Below the pieces are notes generated by a model. It worked only from the letters and a program-made list of their open reading frames with translations. It did not search any database and had not been told where the DNA came from. A stretch of DNA of 64,000 nucleotides from DATAGF01 sp963834875 (GTDB lineage Bacteria; Actinomycetota; Thermoleophilia; Miltoncostaeales; Miltoncostaeaceae), in the NCBI GenBank assembly GCA_963834875.1, contig CAWIDG010000013.1:111800-175799 (forward strand), read 5' to 3'. The stretch's first letter is position 1. Each line of letters begins with the position of its first letter. Both the position numbers and the translations under genes were made by a program. This document shows, piece by piece, positions 28,942 through 42,942 of this stretch.

Positions 28942-29235
28942 TCAGCGCACGGAGGCGGGCGCGCGGCCCTCTTCGAGCCCGGCTCGCAGGAGCACCGTGG
29001 CCGCCCAGCGCAGCACGGCGAGGGCCTCGTCGTCGTCCAGCCGGCACACGTCCTTCATCACGACGATCGAGTCGATGCCGAGCGTGAGGGCGAGGGCGGC
29101 CCCGGAGGCGCCGCCGCCGCTCGGCGGCCGCCTGGCGCCACCCGTCGGGGTTGCCCCCGGCCGGCTGACCTCGGCTCGGATCTCCCCGGATCGACTCGCC
29201 TCGCCTGGAAACTCCCTGCACAGGCCTATGTGCAT
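28942..29235 (-). CDS. hypothetical protein, possible TetR C-terminal remnant
   Basis: A 97-residue open frame. Only the last 50 residues look like a folded protein (LTLGIDSIVVMKDVCRLDDDEALAVLRWAATVLLRAG, in two helices), in the style of the ligand domain of a TetR regulator. The N-terminal half is a glycine/arginine-rich reading without recognisable features. A neighbouring frame reads GWRQAAAERR just before the good part, so this may be the end of a frameshifted or decayed regulator. No DNA-binding domain is visible. Confidence 0.35.
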   Translation of the reverse strand: MHIGLCREFPGEASRSGEIRAEVSRPGATPTGGARRPPSGGGASGAALALTLGIDSIVVMKDVCRLDDDEALAVLRWAATVLLRAGLEEGRAPASVR

Positions 29236-29271
29236 GACCGACCAGGGGAGCCGCGGCCGGTCCGTCCGCCC

Positions 29272-30020
29272 CTATCCCCGGGTCGAGTCATCCCTCCGGA
29301 ACACGAGGCACTCGGTGCGCCCGGCGCTCATCGGGACGAGGAAGCTGCCTCGGAACTCGGCGCCGTACCGGGCCAGAAGGTCGATCGCGGAGCTGCGCGG
29401 GATCACGACCGGGTAGGTGGACTCGGTGGCCAGCCAGTCCTCGACCGTTTCCGGGTCCATGCAATCCTCGGTGACCAGGTCGAAGACGAGCCAGCCGCCC
29501 GGGCGTGCGACCCGCACCATCTCCCGCATGTAGCGGCAGGTGACGAGGAATGGCAGGTAGACGAACACCTTGTGCGCCTGCACGACGTCCGCCGAAGCGT
29601 CGCCGGTGGCGGCCAGCGTCCGCCCGTCGCACGGCTGGCGGATCACGCCGTAGCGCTCCACGAGCCAGGCGGCCCAGTCCGCAGCCGGCTCGTAGATCTC
29701 GTAGGCCCGCGGCCGGCAAGCCTCGATCGTGACCTCCACGTACCGGCCGATCCCGCTCCGATCTCAACGACCCGATCCACCGGCGAATCGAAGACCCCCA
29801 GGGCGCGCATCTGGTCGATCGTCTCGCGCGTGGCCCCTGGGCTGGCGTTCTTGGTGTCCAGGTACTCGCCGACAGAGAGGCCCGCCTCCTCCGCGGCGGC
29901 CACTGTCTCCTTCATCGGCACGAAGTACTGCACCGGGCCGTCAACCCTCCGGACCAGCTCGAACCCGAGCGGCCCGAGCGCCCGGTTGACGCCCCGGCGC
30001 GCAACCGCTTTCACCGTCAT
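29272..30020 (-). CDS. SAM-dependent methyltransferase (frameshift near 29751)
   Basis: A 249-residue putative methyltransferase of unknown substrate. ATG 30020 follows GGGAGG with good spacing. The N-terminal part reads ALGPLGFELVRRVDGP, then PVDRVVEIGAG, the start of the SAM motif. One missing G in GCGGGATC near 29751 then switches to the frame that continues IGRYVEVTIEACRPRAYEIYE and carries the rest of the domain (MVRVARPGGWLVFDLVTEDC). With the base restored, the motif I GAGIGR is canonical. The gene is isolated between low-content stretches and may have been acquired. Confidence 0.8.
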
Positions 30021-30697
30021 CACCGACCTCCCGAGATGGACGCATGCCGCGCGTGGCTCCATCCGTGGGGACTCGGTCACTCGTTCAGGCGTCGTGAGGG
30101 GGTCGCAGACCCTCGACGATCACCATCCTCCGCCCCACCTGAAGTGGTCCTGAACGCCTCTCGGCGGCCCTCAGCGTGCGCGCGAACCCGCAGAATTCGG
30201 CCAGCATTCGGGCACAGTCGGCCCAAGAGAAATCGTCAAGGAGAGCCCGATCGGGCCCGCTCGCTCGGCGCTGGCCGATCCCGCTCGAGGGCTGCCCGGA
30301 TCCCGCCGGATCGCTAACGGCAAGTGCGAATCGCTGAAGGTCTCAGGGAGCGCGTCCCTCCCTAAGAAGCCGTGATCACGGAGCCGGTGCTCGTGATGTT
30401 CGCCGTGGTGATCGACACGATGATGTTCTTCGCGCGACGAAAGGCCGAGGCATACCTCGAGGCGGGGACTACGCGCGATGTTGTCCACGGCGTGGAGGAT
30501 CGCTGCGGCTCCGGCCAACCGCATCCGGTGGAGAACGACGGCGTGGTCCCCGCCGACTCTGCGGGAAGGTGCGCCCGGTTGACCCAGCCGACCGGCTGCA
30601 GATCACCCCGGGTGAAATCCCGACCGGGGTGATGACCGCTCACCCCGCCCGCCCCCACCGTGGGAGCTGCCAAGCGACCGAGACACGGAGGCGCGCG
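30021..30697. other. 677-base stretch without a convincing gene
   Basis: Open frames on both strands are short and compositionally poor. A minus-strand reading near 30370-30480 (FRRAKNIIVSITTANI) is too short to call. The only clear structure is the inverted repeat at 30602-30633, so the right end is probably the promoter region of the small protein / MMPL operon. Confidence 0.6.
30602..30633. promoter_or_regulatory. perfect 10-base inverted repeat, candidate operator
   Basis: ATCACCCCGG (30602-30611) and CCGGGGTGAT (30624-30633) are perfect inverted copies separated by 12 bases. The centre lies about 80 bases before the ATG at 30698. The size and symmetry suit a dimeric repressor such as a TetR-family protein, which often controls MMPL exporters. 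A hairpin in the leader is the alternative. Confidence 0.5.
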
Positions 30698-30925
30698 ATG
30701 GCGGGCTCGTACCGGATCACCGTCAGGGGCGTGATGAGCGAGCGGTTCTCCCGGGGCTTCCCGGGGCTCGCGAGCCGCCCCGGCGCCGACCGCACCGTGC
30801 TCGAGGGCGGCCTGCCCCCGGGCGTGCGCCTCGACGACGTGCTCTCCAAGCTCGGCAACCTGGGCGTCGAGGTGCTCGAGGTCGAGCCCCTCGGCGCGCG
30901 TACGATCCAGTCGAAGGAGGCCTGA
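30698..30925 (+). CDS. small conserved hypothetical protein before MMPL transporter
   Basis: A 75-residue protein with a GGAGG ribosome site upstream of ATG 30698. It reads as a compact alpha/beta protein (SYRITVRGVMSERFSRGF, then VLEGGLPPGVRLDDVL and VEVLEVEPLG), without a signal peptide or membrane helix. Its stop overlaps the MMPL start (TGATG), which implies a fixed ratio of the two products and a functional link. No named family is recognised; an ACT-like or ferredoxin-like small regulatory fold is a guess. Confidence 0.7.
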   Translation: MAGSYRITVRGVMSERFSRGFPGLASRPGADRTVLEGGLPPGVRLDDVLSKLGNLGVEVLEVEPLGARTIQSKEA

Positions 30926-33088
30926 TGTCACGCCTCGCCAGCCTCGCCTCCCGCCGGCCGTGGCGGGTCATCATCATCGCCGTCCTGTTCCTCGGCGTCT
31001 CCGTCGTGGTGGGCGCGCCCCTGACGGGCAACCTCACCGCCGGCGGGTTCGAGGATCCGGACGCCCAGTTCGTCCAGGCGCGCGAGCGGCTCCAGGACGC
31101 GACCGGCGCCCAGCCCGGCCCCGCACTGATCGCGCTCGTCGAGCCCGGCGCCGACGTCCGCGCGGGGCAGGGCCGGGCGGAGGTCGAGCGGGTCGCGGCC
31201 ACGATCGCCGAGGACCGGGACGTCCGGCGGGTCGTGACCGCGTTCGACGGGGGCGGCCGCGCGCTGATCTCCGAGGACGGCACGGCGTCGTACGTCGCGG
31301 CGTTCTTCGCCCCGATCGGCGACGACGCCGTCGAGGACGCCGCGAGCCGGATCGGCGACGAGCTGGAGGGCGAGCCAAACGTCTCCCTCGGCGGCGTCGC
31401 GGTCGTGGGCGAGCAGGTCGGCTCCATCATCGGCGAGGACCTCGCCCGGGCCGAGATGATCGCGTTCCCGATCATCTTCCTGCTCTCCCTGTGGGTGTTC
31501 CGCGGCTTCGTGGCGGCCCTCCTGCCGTCGCTGATGGGCGGGGTCGTGATCTTCGGCTCGTTCCTGGCCATCGGCCTGGTGAACGAGGGGCTCACCCTGT
31601 CCGTCTACGCGCTCAACCTCGCGATCGGCCTGAGCCTGGGCCTCGCGATCGACTACAGCCTGCTGATCGTCTCCCGCTACCGCGAGGAGATCGCGGCGCG
31701 CGGCCCGGGGCGCGAGGCGCTCACCCGCACCCTGCAGACCGCGGGCCGCAGCGTGCTCTTCAGCGCGATCACCGTGGCCGCGGCGCTCGCGGGGCTGATG
31801 GTCTTCCCGCAGCGCTTCCTGTTCTCGATGGGCCTCGCCGGCGTGATGGTCGCCCTGATCGCCGCGGCGATCGCCCTCGATCGTGCTCCCGGCCGTCCTG
31901 GCGCTGCTGGGCACCCGCATCAACAGCGGCGCGCCGAGGTTCCTCAAGCGGCGCAGCGAGGAGGCCGACCAGCCGGTCACCTCCGGCTTCTGGTACCGCC
32001 TGTCGAACGCGGTGATGCGGCGCCCGGGCGTCGTCGCGGCCACGACGGCGGCCGTTCTGGTGATCGTCGCCCTCCCTGCCCTCGGCATCAACTTCACGTC
32101 GGTGGACGCGAGCGTGCTCCCCACGAGCGCGAGCGCGCGGCAGGTCTCCGACACGATCGACCGCGACTTCCCCACGGACGTCAGCGAGCCGATCTACGTC
32201 GCCATCGACGCCCCGGACACCCCCGAGGCGCAGGCCGAGCTGACCGCGTACGCCGAGCGGCTCCGGGGCCTGCCGCACGCGGCGGTCGTCACCCCGCCCG
32301 CCGCGGTGGGCGGTGACGCGTGGCGGATCGACGTCTACGCCGACGCCCCCAGCCTGGACCAGTCCACCCAGGACCTGGTCGCGGCCGTGCGGGACACGCC
32401 GGCGCCGTACCCCACGCTCGTCGGCGGCCTGTCGGCGAGCTTCGTGGACCAGCAGGAGAGCCTCGCCGCCCACCTGCCCTACGCCATCGCGGTCATCGCC
32501 GCGACGACGATCGTGGCCCTGTTCCTCATGACCGGCTCGGTGATCCTGCCGATCAAGGCGGTCCTGATGAACGTGCTGACCCTCGGCGCGACGCTCGGGC
32601 TGATGGTCTGGATCTTCCAGGACGGGCGCCTGGAGGGGCTGCTGTCCTACGACAGCTCGGGAGCGCTCGACCTGACCCAGCCCATCCTGCTGGGCGCGAT
32701 GGCCTTCGGCCTGTCCACCGACTACGCGGTCTTCCTCCTGTCGCGCATCAAGGAGGCGCACGACGCGGGCATGGGGAACAGGGAGTCCGTGGCGATCGGC
32801 CTGCAGCGCACCGGGCGCATCGTCACCGCGGCGGCCCTGCTGTTCGCCGTCGCGATCGGCGCCTTCGCCACCTCCGAGATCACCCTGATCAAGGAGCTCG
32901 GCGTCGGCACCGCCATGGCCGTCCTGATCGACGCGACCATCATCCGGGCGCTGCTCGTGCCCTCGCTGATGGCGCTCCTCGGCGACTGGAACTGGTGGGC
33001 CCCGCGCCCGCTGCGCCGCTTCCACCAGCGGTTCGGCTGGTCGGAGTCCGGCCCGCGGGGGACCGGCCCGGAGCCGGCCGGGGCGTAG
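30925..33088 (+). CDS. MMPL family transporter (frameshift near 31879)
   Basis: An RND-superfamily membrane exporter of about 720 residues after correction. Two halves are visible, each with an N-terminal helix, a large outside loop and a bundle of helices. Half one reads RPWRVIIIAVLFLGVSVVVG, then IFLLSLWVFRGFVAALLPSLM and a LGLAIDYSLLIVSRYREE motif. Half two ends with AFGLSTDYAVFLLSRIKEA. These D-Y pairs in helix 4/10 are the family proton-relay residues. One extra base in GCCCTCGATCG near 31879 separates the halves. The ATG overlaps the upstream small gene and has an AAGGAGG site. Its substrate, probably a lipid or toxic hydrophobic compound, is unknown. Confidence 0.9.
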
Positions 33089-33112
33089 CTCCCCGCCGGG
33101 CGGGATGCGGGA

Positions 33113-33139
33113 CGAGGGGCCGGCAACGCCGGCCCCTCG
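33113..33139 (+). terminator. strong hairpin after the MMPL gene
   Basis: CGAGGGGCCGGC and GCCGGCCCCTCG form a 12-base-pair stem with a 3-base AAC loop, 25 bases past the MMPL stop and 50 bases before the next start. No U-run follows. It is the clearest stem of its kind in this part of the window. Confidence 0.7.
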
Positions 33140-33188
33140 CGCGTCCCGGGCTGTCGCGCGCGGGCGCCGTCGTTGTACGGTCGCCCCC

Positions 33189-34249
33189 GTGGACCCGATC
33201 CGGCTCGAGGAGCTCCAGCTCGCGGCCCGCAACCACGGCATGCCGCTGGAGGCCCTGCGCTACCCGGTCACCCCGGTGGGCCTGCACTACCTGCTGATCC
33301 ACTACGACATCCCGGCCGTCAACCCGCGGGGATGGAGCCTGACGATCGGCGGCAGGGTCGCGCGCGCGGCCGTCCTCGACCTCGGAGGAGCTGCGCGCCC
33401 GGCCGGCCGTGGAGGTGACCGCGACCATGGAGTGCGCCGGCAACGGGCGCGCCCAGCTCACCCCGAGGCCGTTCAGCCAGCCCTGGCTCGACGAGGCGGT
33501 CGGCACGGGGCGCTGGCGCGGCGCGGCCCTGGGGCCCCTGCTCGAGGAGTGCGGCGTGCTCGACGACGCGGTGGACGTGGTCTTCACGGGCCTCGACAGG
33601 GGCACCGAGAACGGCCTCGAGCAGGACTTCGCCCGCAGCCTCCCCCTCGCCGAGGCCCTTCGCGACGAGGTGGTCCTCGCCTACGAGCTCAACGGGCAGC
33701 CGCTGCCGCCCCAGCACGGCTTCCCGCTGCGCCTCGTCGTCCCCGGCTGGTACGGCATGGCCAACGTCAAGTGGCTGTCGTCCGTGACCGTGCTCGCGCA
33801 GCCCTTCGCCGGGCCCCAGCAGGCCGTCTCGTACCGCCTGCGCCAGACCGAGGACCAGGAGGGGGACCTCCTCACGCGGATGCTCCCCCGCGCGCTCCTG
33901 ATCCCGCCGGGCGTGCCCGACTTCCCCACGCGGGCGCGCACCCTGGCCGCGGGCCGTCTCACGCTGGAGGGGCGGGCGTGGTCGGGATGGGGGCCGATCG
34001 CCGCCGTCGAGGTGTCCACCGACGGCGGGCGCACGTGGGCGTCCGCGGCGCGTCGACCACGACGTGGACTCCCCGTGGGCCTGGAGCCGCTTCCACGCCG
34101 ACTGGGACGCCGAGCCCGGGAGCCACGAGCTCCGCTGCCGCGCCACCGATGCCGCCGGGAACGTCCAGCCCGACGAGCCGGCGTGGAACCTGGGCGGCTA
34201 CGCCAACAACGCGGTGCAGCGGGTGCCGGTGAGGGTCGTCGCGGCCTAG
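33189..34249 (+). CDS. sulfite-oxidase-like molybdopterin enzyme (frameshifts near 33383 and 34050)
   Basis: A member of the sulfite oxidase / YedY superfamily, with the molybdenum-coordinating cysteine in ATMECAGNGR. The front part (RYPVTPVGLHYLLIHYDIP, then WSLTIGG) and the central PLPPQHGFPLRLVVPGWYG are typical. A C-terminal dimerisation domain reads AVEVSTDGGRTW, then SPWAWSRFHADWD. Two one-base gains (CTCGGAGGAG near 33383 and GGCGCGTCGAC near 34050) split the gene into three frames. Joined, it is 352 residues. No Tat signal is seen, so it may be cytoplasmic or start further upstream. GTG 33189 is the only good start. Confidence 0.85.
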
Positions 34250-36494
34250 CGCTCCGCCAGCGACCCGGCCAGCAGGCCCAGCTCGCGCCCCGGGCGACCG
34301 CCTCGGCGCGGGTCGTCACGCCGAGCTTGCGGTAGATCGACCTGATCTGGGTCTTCACGGTGTTGTGGGAGACGTAGAGCTGGTCGGCGATCTCGCGCGC
34401 CGAGGCGAGCCCGGTCAGCATGCGGAGGACGGCCAGCTCGCGCTCGGTGAGGTCGGCGGCCGCCGCCGGCTCCGCGTGGCGCGGCGCGGCCCGGAGCGCG
34501 TCGTCGAGCACCCGCAGCTTCTGGGCGAGGTGCCCGCCGGGGGAGGGGGCGCTTTCCAGCAGGTCGCGGGCGTCCCGGGCGCAGGCGCGGGCGAGGCCGT
34601 CGTCGCCGCGCATCAGGGCGACCTGGCCGCGCACGATGACCGAGTAGGCGATCTCCGTGGGCGCCCGGCCGCGGGAGGCGAGCTCGGCACCGCGGTCGGC
34701 GTGGGCCTGGGCTGCGTCGAGGTCCCCGCGCGCGGCGGCGACCTGGGCCAGCCCCGTGTGCGCCCCGGCCGCGTGCGGGTACTCGGCGTGGCTCTCCTCC
34801 TCGGCGTACGCCAGGGCCTCCCGGGCGCGCCGCTCGGCCGACTCGAGATCGCCCCGCTCGACCTCCTGATCGGCCAGGTGGCAGAGGGCCACCAGCGCCG
34901 GCGCCCAGGCGCCGGTCCGCCGGCCGACCTCGGCGCACTCCTCGAGGATCGGCGACGCCTCGGCCATCCGATCGACGGCGTGGAGGGCGATGCCCGCCGC
35001 GAGGCACGCCCCCGCCCGCAGCCAGGTCTCGTCGCCCTCGGTGGCGGCGAGGGCCTCGTGCCCGAGCCGCAGCGCCTCGGGCGCGTCGCCCGCGAGCAGC
35101 CGCTCCAGGGAGCGCGCGGCGATCCGGCTGGCAGCGATCTCGGGGCCGTCGCCGGGCCCGGCGGCCTCGTCGACGGCGAGCAGCCAGCGGTCGGCCTCGC
35201 CGGGCAGGCCCAGGTTCACCGCGAGCCAGGCCTCGGCCAGGCACAGCCGGACGTCCCCGCGGACGGTCTCGGGCGGCAGCAGCTCGAGCCAGCGCTGGGT
35301 GGTGGCGGTCCAGCCCCGGCGCAGGTGCTCCGACCAGCTCTCGGCGATCAGGTCCGCCGCCTGGGCGAGGTCGCCCGCGGCTGCTGCGTGGCCGATCGCG
35401 TCGTCAACCGAGCCCTCGGCGACGTGCCACGCCGCCGCGCGGCGGTGGAGCTCGGGCACCTCCTCCGGCGAGCCCAACGCCAGCTCGTGCTGCAGCAGCT
35501 CGCCGAACAGGTGGTGGTAGCGGTACCACTCGCGGCGGTTGTCGAGGGGCACCAGGAAGAGGTTGGAGCTCTCGAGCTCGGCGAGGACGCGGGCCGACCC
35601 CGTCGTGTCCGCGACCGCGTCGCAGAGCGGCCCGGTGAGGCGGCCGAGGATCGAGGTGCGCAGCAGGAACTCCCGGCGGCCGGCGGGCAGGCCCTCCAGG
35701 ACCTCGTCGGCGAGGTAGTCCACCACCAGGCGGTCGTCGCCCGCGAAGTCGGCGATGAAGCGCGAGGCGTCGTCGCGCCCGCGCAGGGACAGGCCCGCGA
35801 GGTAGAGGCCCGCGGCCCAGCCCTCCGTGCGCGCCCGCAGGCGGGCGACCTCGTCGGGGCCGAGCCGGAGCCCGGCGTCGGCCAGCAGGGCACCCGCCTC
35901 GAGCTCCGTGAAGCGCAGGTCGTCCGCGCGCAGCTCCGCGAGGTCGCCGCGCGCGCGCAGGCGCGCGAGGCCGATGGGCGGCTCGACCCGGCTGGTCATG
36001 ACCACGCGCAGCCCCTCGGGCGCGTTCGCGCAGAGGAAGCTCATGGCGCCGTGGATCGAGTCGTCGTCGATCAGGTGGTAGTCGTCGAGCGCCAGGAGCG
36101 TGCGTCGAGGGGCGGTGGCGAGCGCGTTGATCAGGGTCGAGAGGCCGGCCTCGGTCGTCTCGCCGCCCCCCGAGAGCGCCCCGACGGCCTGCTCATCGAC
36201 GGGCGCGCCGGCGCGGCGCAGGGCCTCCCCGACGTAGCGCCAGAAGCGGGCCGGATCGTTGTCGGCGGCGTCAAGGGCGACCCAGCCGGCGCCCTCCGAG
36301 GCGCGCCCGGCGAGCCAGTCTCCCACGAGCGTCGTCTTGCCCCATCCCGCCGGCGCGGTCACCAGGGTCAGGCGGCGGTCGCTTCCGGCGTCCAGGCGCG
36401 CCAACAGGTCGGGCCGGGGGACCAGCCCGGCCCGCCGGCCCGGCGGTCGCAGCTTGGTCTCGAGCATGGGCGGAGCGGCAGCGGCGGTGCTCAT
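34246..36494 (-). CDS. MalT-type LuxR-family ATPase regulator (frameshift near 34290)
   Basis: A large signal-transducing transcription activator of about 748 residues. After MLETKLRPP (the family's usual opening) come a Walker A APAGWGKTTLVGDW at about residue 50 and a Walker B LLALDDYHLI. A long helical TPR-like sensor region follows, then a C-terminal LuxR helix-turn-helix (LTERELAVLRMLTGLASAREIADQL, then NTVKTQIRSIYRKL). One missing base in a C-run (coding-strand G) at 34288-34291 displaces the final 12 residues; the corrected end is ELGLLAGSLAER. Its stop shares CTAG with the stop of the opposing gene. It is divergent from glyQ with only 33 bases between the starts. Confidence 0.9.
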
Positions 36495-36527
36495 CCCCGA
36501 CGGATGATGCCGGATAAGCTTTCCGCC

Positions 36528-37396
<869 letters not shown>

Positions 37397-37404
<8 letters not shown>

Positions 37405-39488
37405 CCTCCTCGTCGAGGTCGGCTGCGAGGAGCTCCCGTCGAGCGCGTGCCGCGAGATCATCGACCAGGCGCCCGCGCTGTTCGCCTCCTCGCTCGAGGC
37501 CCTCGGGCTGGAGGGGCCTCAGCGGGTCGAGCTCGCCGTCGCGCCCCGGCGCTTCGCGCTCACGGCGCCGGTGGCCGACGGGGTGGGGGCGAGCGCCCGG
37601 CGCGTGCGCGGCCCGTCGGCCGAGGCGGCCTTCGGCGCCGACGGCGCGCCCACTCGCGCGGCGGAGGGCTTCGCGCGCGGGCAGGGGGTGGCCGTCGAGG
37701 ACCTGGTGATGGGCGAGGAGAACGGCCGGCGCTTCGTGTTCGCCGAGCGCCGCGACGAGGGCAGGCCGGTCGACGATCTCGTGCCCGAGCTCGTCGCGCG
37801 CCTGATCGGGGGCCTGCGCTTCTCGAAGACCATGCGCTGGGGCGAGGGGACCGGCCTGCGCTTCTCCCGCCCGGTCCGCTGGATCGTCGCGAAGGTCAAC
37901 GAGCGCACGGTGCCCTTCGAGCTGCACGGCCTCGTCGCCGGGGACGTGAGCCAGGGCCACCGCTTCCTGGGGGGGCCGGCCGAGATCCGCTCCGCCTCCT
38001 CGTACCACGACGCGCTCGAGGCGGTGGCCGTGATCGCGGACCACGATCGCCGCCGCGCGCGGATCGTCTCCGACCTCGACGCCGCGGCCGCCGAGGCCGG
38101 CGCGGCCTGGCGCGACCCCGGCGGGGTGCTGGAGGAGGTGGTCTTCCTCGTCGAGTACCCGAACGTCGTCTTCGCCCGCTTCGACCCGCGGCACCTGAGC
38201 CTCCCGCCGCGGGTGCTGGTGACGGCGATGCAGGGGCATCAGCGCTACTTCCCCCTCGAGGGCCCGGACGGCGCCCTGCACCCCGCGTTCCTCGCCGTGT
38301 CCAACGGCGACCCGGCCCACGCCGGCGCCATCGCCCGCGGCTACGCGGACGTGCTCGACGCCCGCCTGCAGGACGCGGAGTTCAGCTTCGAGCGCGACCG
38401 CGAGTCGGGCCTGGAGGCGCTCGGCGCGCGCCTCGACAGCATCGTCTTCCACGCCCGCCTGGGCACGATGGCCGACAAGCGCGACCGCCTCGTGGCCGGG
38501 GTCGGCGACATCGCCGCGGCGACCGGGGCCGGCGACGAGGTCGCCCGGACCGCCGCCGAGGCCGCGCGCCTCGCCAAGGTCGACCAGGGCGCGGTGCTCG
38601 TGGCCGAGTTCTCGGAGCTGGAGGGCTACGCCGCCGCCCAGTACGCCCGCCTCGAGGGGGTCGACGAGGCCGTGGCCCGGGCCGTGGAGGAGCAGTACCT
38701 GCCCGAGGGCCCCGACTCGCCCCTGCCCGGCGTCCGAGGCCGGCGCGATGCTCGCGGCGGCGGACAAGGTCGACAACCTCATCGGGGCGTTCGCCGTGGA
38801 CGAGGCCCCGACCGGCTCGAAGGACCCCTACGGCCTCCGGCGCGCCGCGGCCGGCCTCGTGCGGATCGCGCTCGCCCGCGACTGGGACGTGGACCCGTGC
38901 GACCTGCTGCGACCGGCATACGACCGCCTGGCGGCCCAGGGCGCGCAGCTCACGGTGCCGCGCGGACCAGGCCGTGGACGGGGTGGTCGAGTTCCTCGGC
39001 GACCGGCTCGCCTACCTGCTGGCCGAGGAGGGCGTGGGCGCCGAGGCCGCCGCGGCGGCCATGGGGGCCGGGCTGGGCGGAGCCCCCTCGACGGCGGCGT
39101 GGGCCCGGGGGATCGAGGCGGCCCGCGGGAGCGAGGCCTTCGCCGCGGCCTGGACGGCGGCGACACGGCTGGTGCGCATCGCCCGCAAGGGCCCGGCGCA
39201 CGAGGCCGCCTTCACGCCGGGCGCCGACCCGGGCGAGGATGCCCTGCACGCGGCCGTCGAGGCGGCCCGGCCGGACATCGAGGCCGCGCGCGCGGCCCGT
39301 GATTTCCCGGCGGCGCTGGAGGCCGCGGCGGGGCTCGGGCCGGCCGTGGACCGCTTCTTCACGGATGTCCTGGTGAACGCCGAGGACCCCGCGGTGCGGG
39401 CCCGGCGCTACGCGCTGGTCCGCGAGGCCGCCGACCTCCTGGCGGGCGTGGCCGACTTCGAGCGGATCGCAGACGGAGGGGGATCCCG

Positions 39489-39492
<4 letters not shown>
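37397..39492 (+). CDS. glyS: glycyl-tRNA synthetase beta subunit (frameshifts near 38732 and 38964)
   Basis: The beta subunit recognises tRNA and completes the enzyme. GTG 37397 lies inside the glyQ end (8-base overlap), preceded by AGGAGG at 37384-37389. Landmarks are LLVEVGCEELPS, FSKTMRWGEG, LVTAMQGHQRYFPL, and after the first break MLAAADKVDNLIGAFAV. The C-terminal anticodon-binding-like segment (RFFTDVLVNAEDPAVRARR) follows the second break. Each break is a one-base gain (GGCGTCCGAGG, CGCGGACCAG). The corrected length is about 697 residues, as expected. It overlaps ppdK by 4 bases (GTGA). Confidence 0.93.
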
Positions 39493-42140
<2,648 letters not shown>

Positions 42141-42154
42141 GCGGCAGGGAGCGG

Positions 42155-42892
42155 ATGAGCCTCGGCCGCGAGCGGTTCGAGCTCGCGAGCCTCGGCGACC
42201 TGATGCAGCTGCTGGTCGACGGCTGGCGCATCGATCGCCTCCACTACGCGGACCGGTCGGGGGCGGCGGGCCCCCCCGCGGCCTACGTGGACCTCGTGCG
42301 CGGGGCGGGCGAGCGGCGCGCCGTCTACGTCCCCGACGACGGCCGCGCGCTGTCGCACCGCGCCCTCGTGGCACTGGTGCGCGAGACCCCGGGCATCTGG
42401 AAGCACCGCTCGGCGGACACGATCCCCCCGCCCGACACCGACGCGGCGACGCCCCCGGACGAGTGGGGCCCGGTGCCCGAGCCGTTCCCCCAGGCGCTCG
42501 TGTTCGGCCCGTCCACGCTGCGGGCGGTCGTTGCCGTGAACCAGCTCCAATCGGTCGCGGGCCTCGACATCGCCCTGACGTCGCTCGAGCGCCACGACGG
42601 CGGCGCGCGGCTGCGCTTCATGTGCCGGGCCTCCGACGCCGCGACGCGTCGCCGCATGAGCGTCCTCGACGTGATCGCCGTCGACGACGCGGCGCGCCTC
42701 TACCGGGTGGCCTGCTCCGAGAGCCGTCCCGAGGGCAATCGCCTGGAGGGGGCGTTCGCCGTGGCGCCGGCCATCCCCGAGGACGTCGGGCTGCTGACGG
42801 TCACCGTCGGCACGATCGGCGACGAGGGGCGTCCGCAGGACAGCGTCCCGGGGCCGTGGGTCTTCCCGATCCGCCTGAGCCCGCGGCCCTGA
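42155..42892 (+). CDS. hypothetical protein between ppdK and dgt
   Basis: A 245-residue protein with a GGGAG ribosome site before ATG 42155. No named domain is recognised. The first half has an alpha/beta character (LASLGDLMQLLVDGWRIDRLHY, then VYVPDDGRALSHRALVALV). The second half is beta-rich with an arginine-rich loop (RLRFMCRASDAATRRRMSVLDVIAVDD) and ends GPWVFPIRLSP. No signal peptide or membrane helix. It is co-oriented with ppdK (14 bases) and dgt, so it belongs to this housekeeping operon by position. Confidence 0.7.
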   Translation: MSLGRERFELASLGDLMQLLVDGWRIDRLHYADRSGAAGPPAAYVDLVRGAGERRAVYVPDDGRALSHRALVALVRETPGIWKHRSADTIPPPDTDAATPPDEWGPVPEPFPQALVFGPSTLRAVVAVNQLQSVAGLDIALTSLERHDGGARLRFMCRASDAATRRRMSVLDVIAVDDAARLYRVACSESRPEGNRLEGAFAVAPAIPEDVGLLTVTVGTIGDEGRPQDSVPGPWVFPIRLSPRP

Positions 42893-42942
42893 GCCGCCGC
42901 GAGCCCCCGCTCGGGCCCCGGGCCGCGCGGGCCGACCTGGCC

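Noticed and set aside
30021..30524. Short open frames on both strands before the MMPL operon
   Set aside because: They lack ribosome sites, overlap each other and show no protein-like pattern beyond a few residues.
36495..36527. T-box or other leader upstream of glyQ
   Set aside because: Only 33 bases separate glyQ from the divergent regulator, too short for a T-box.
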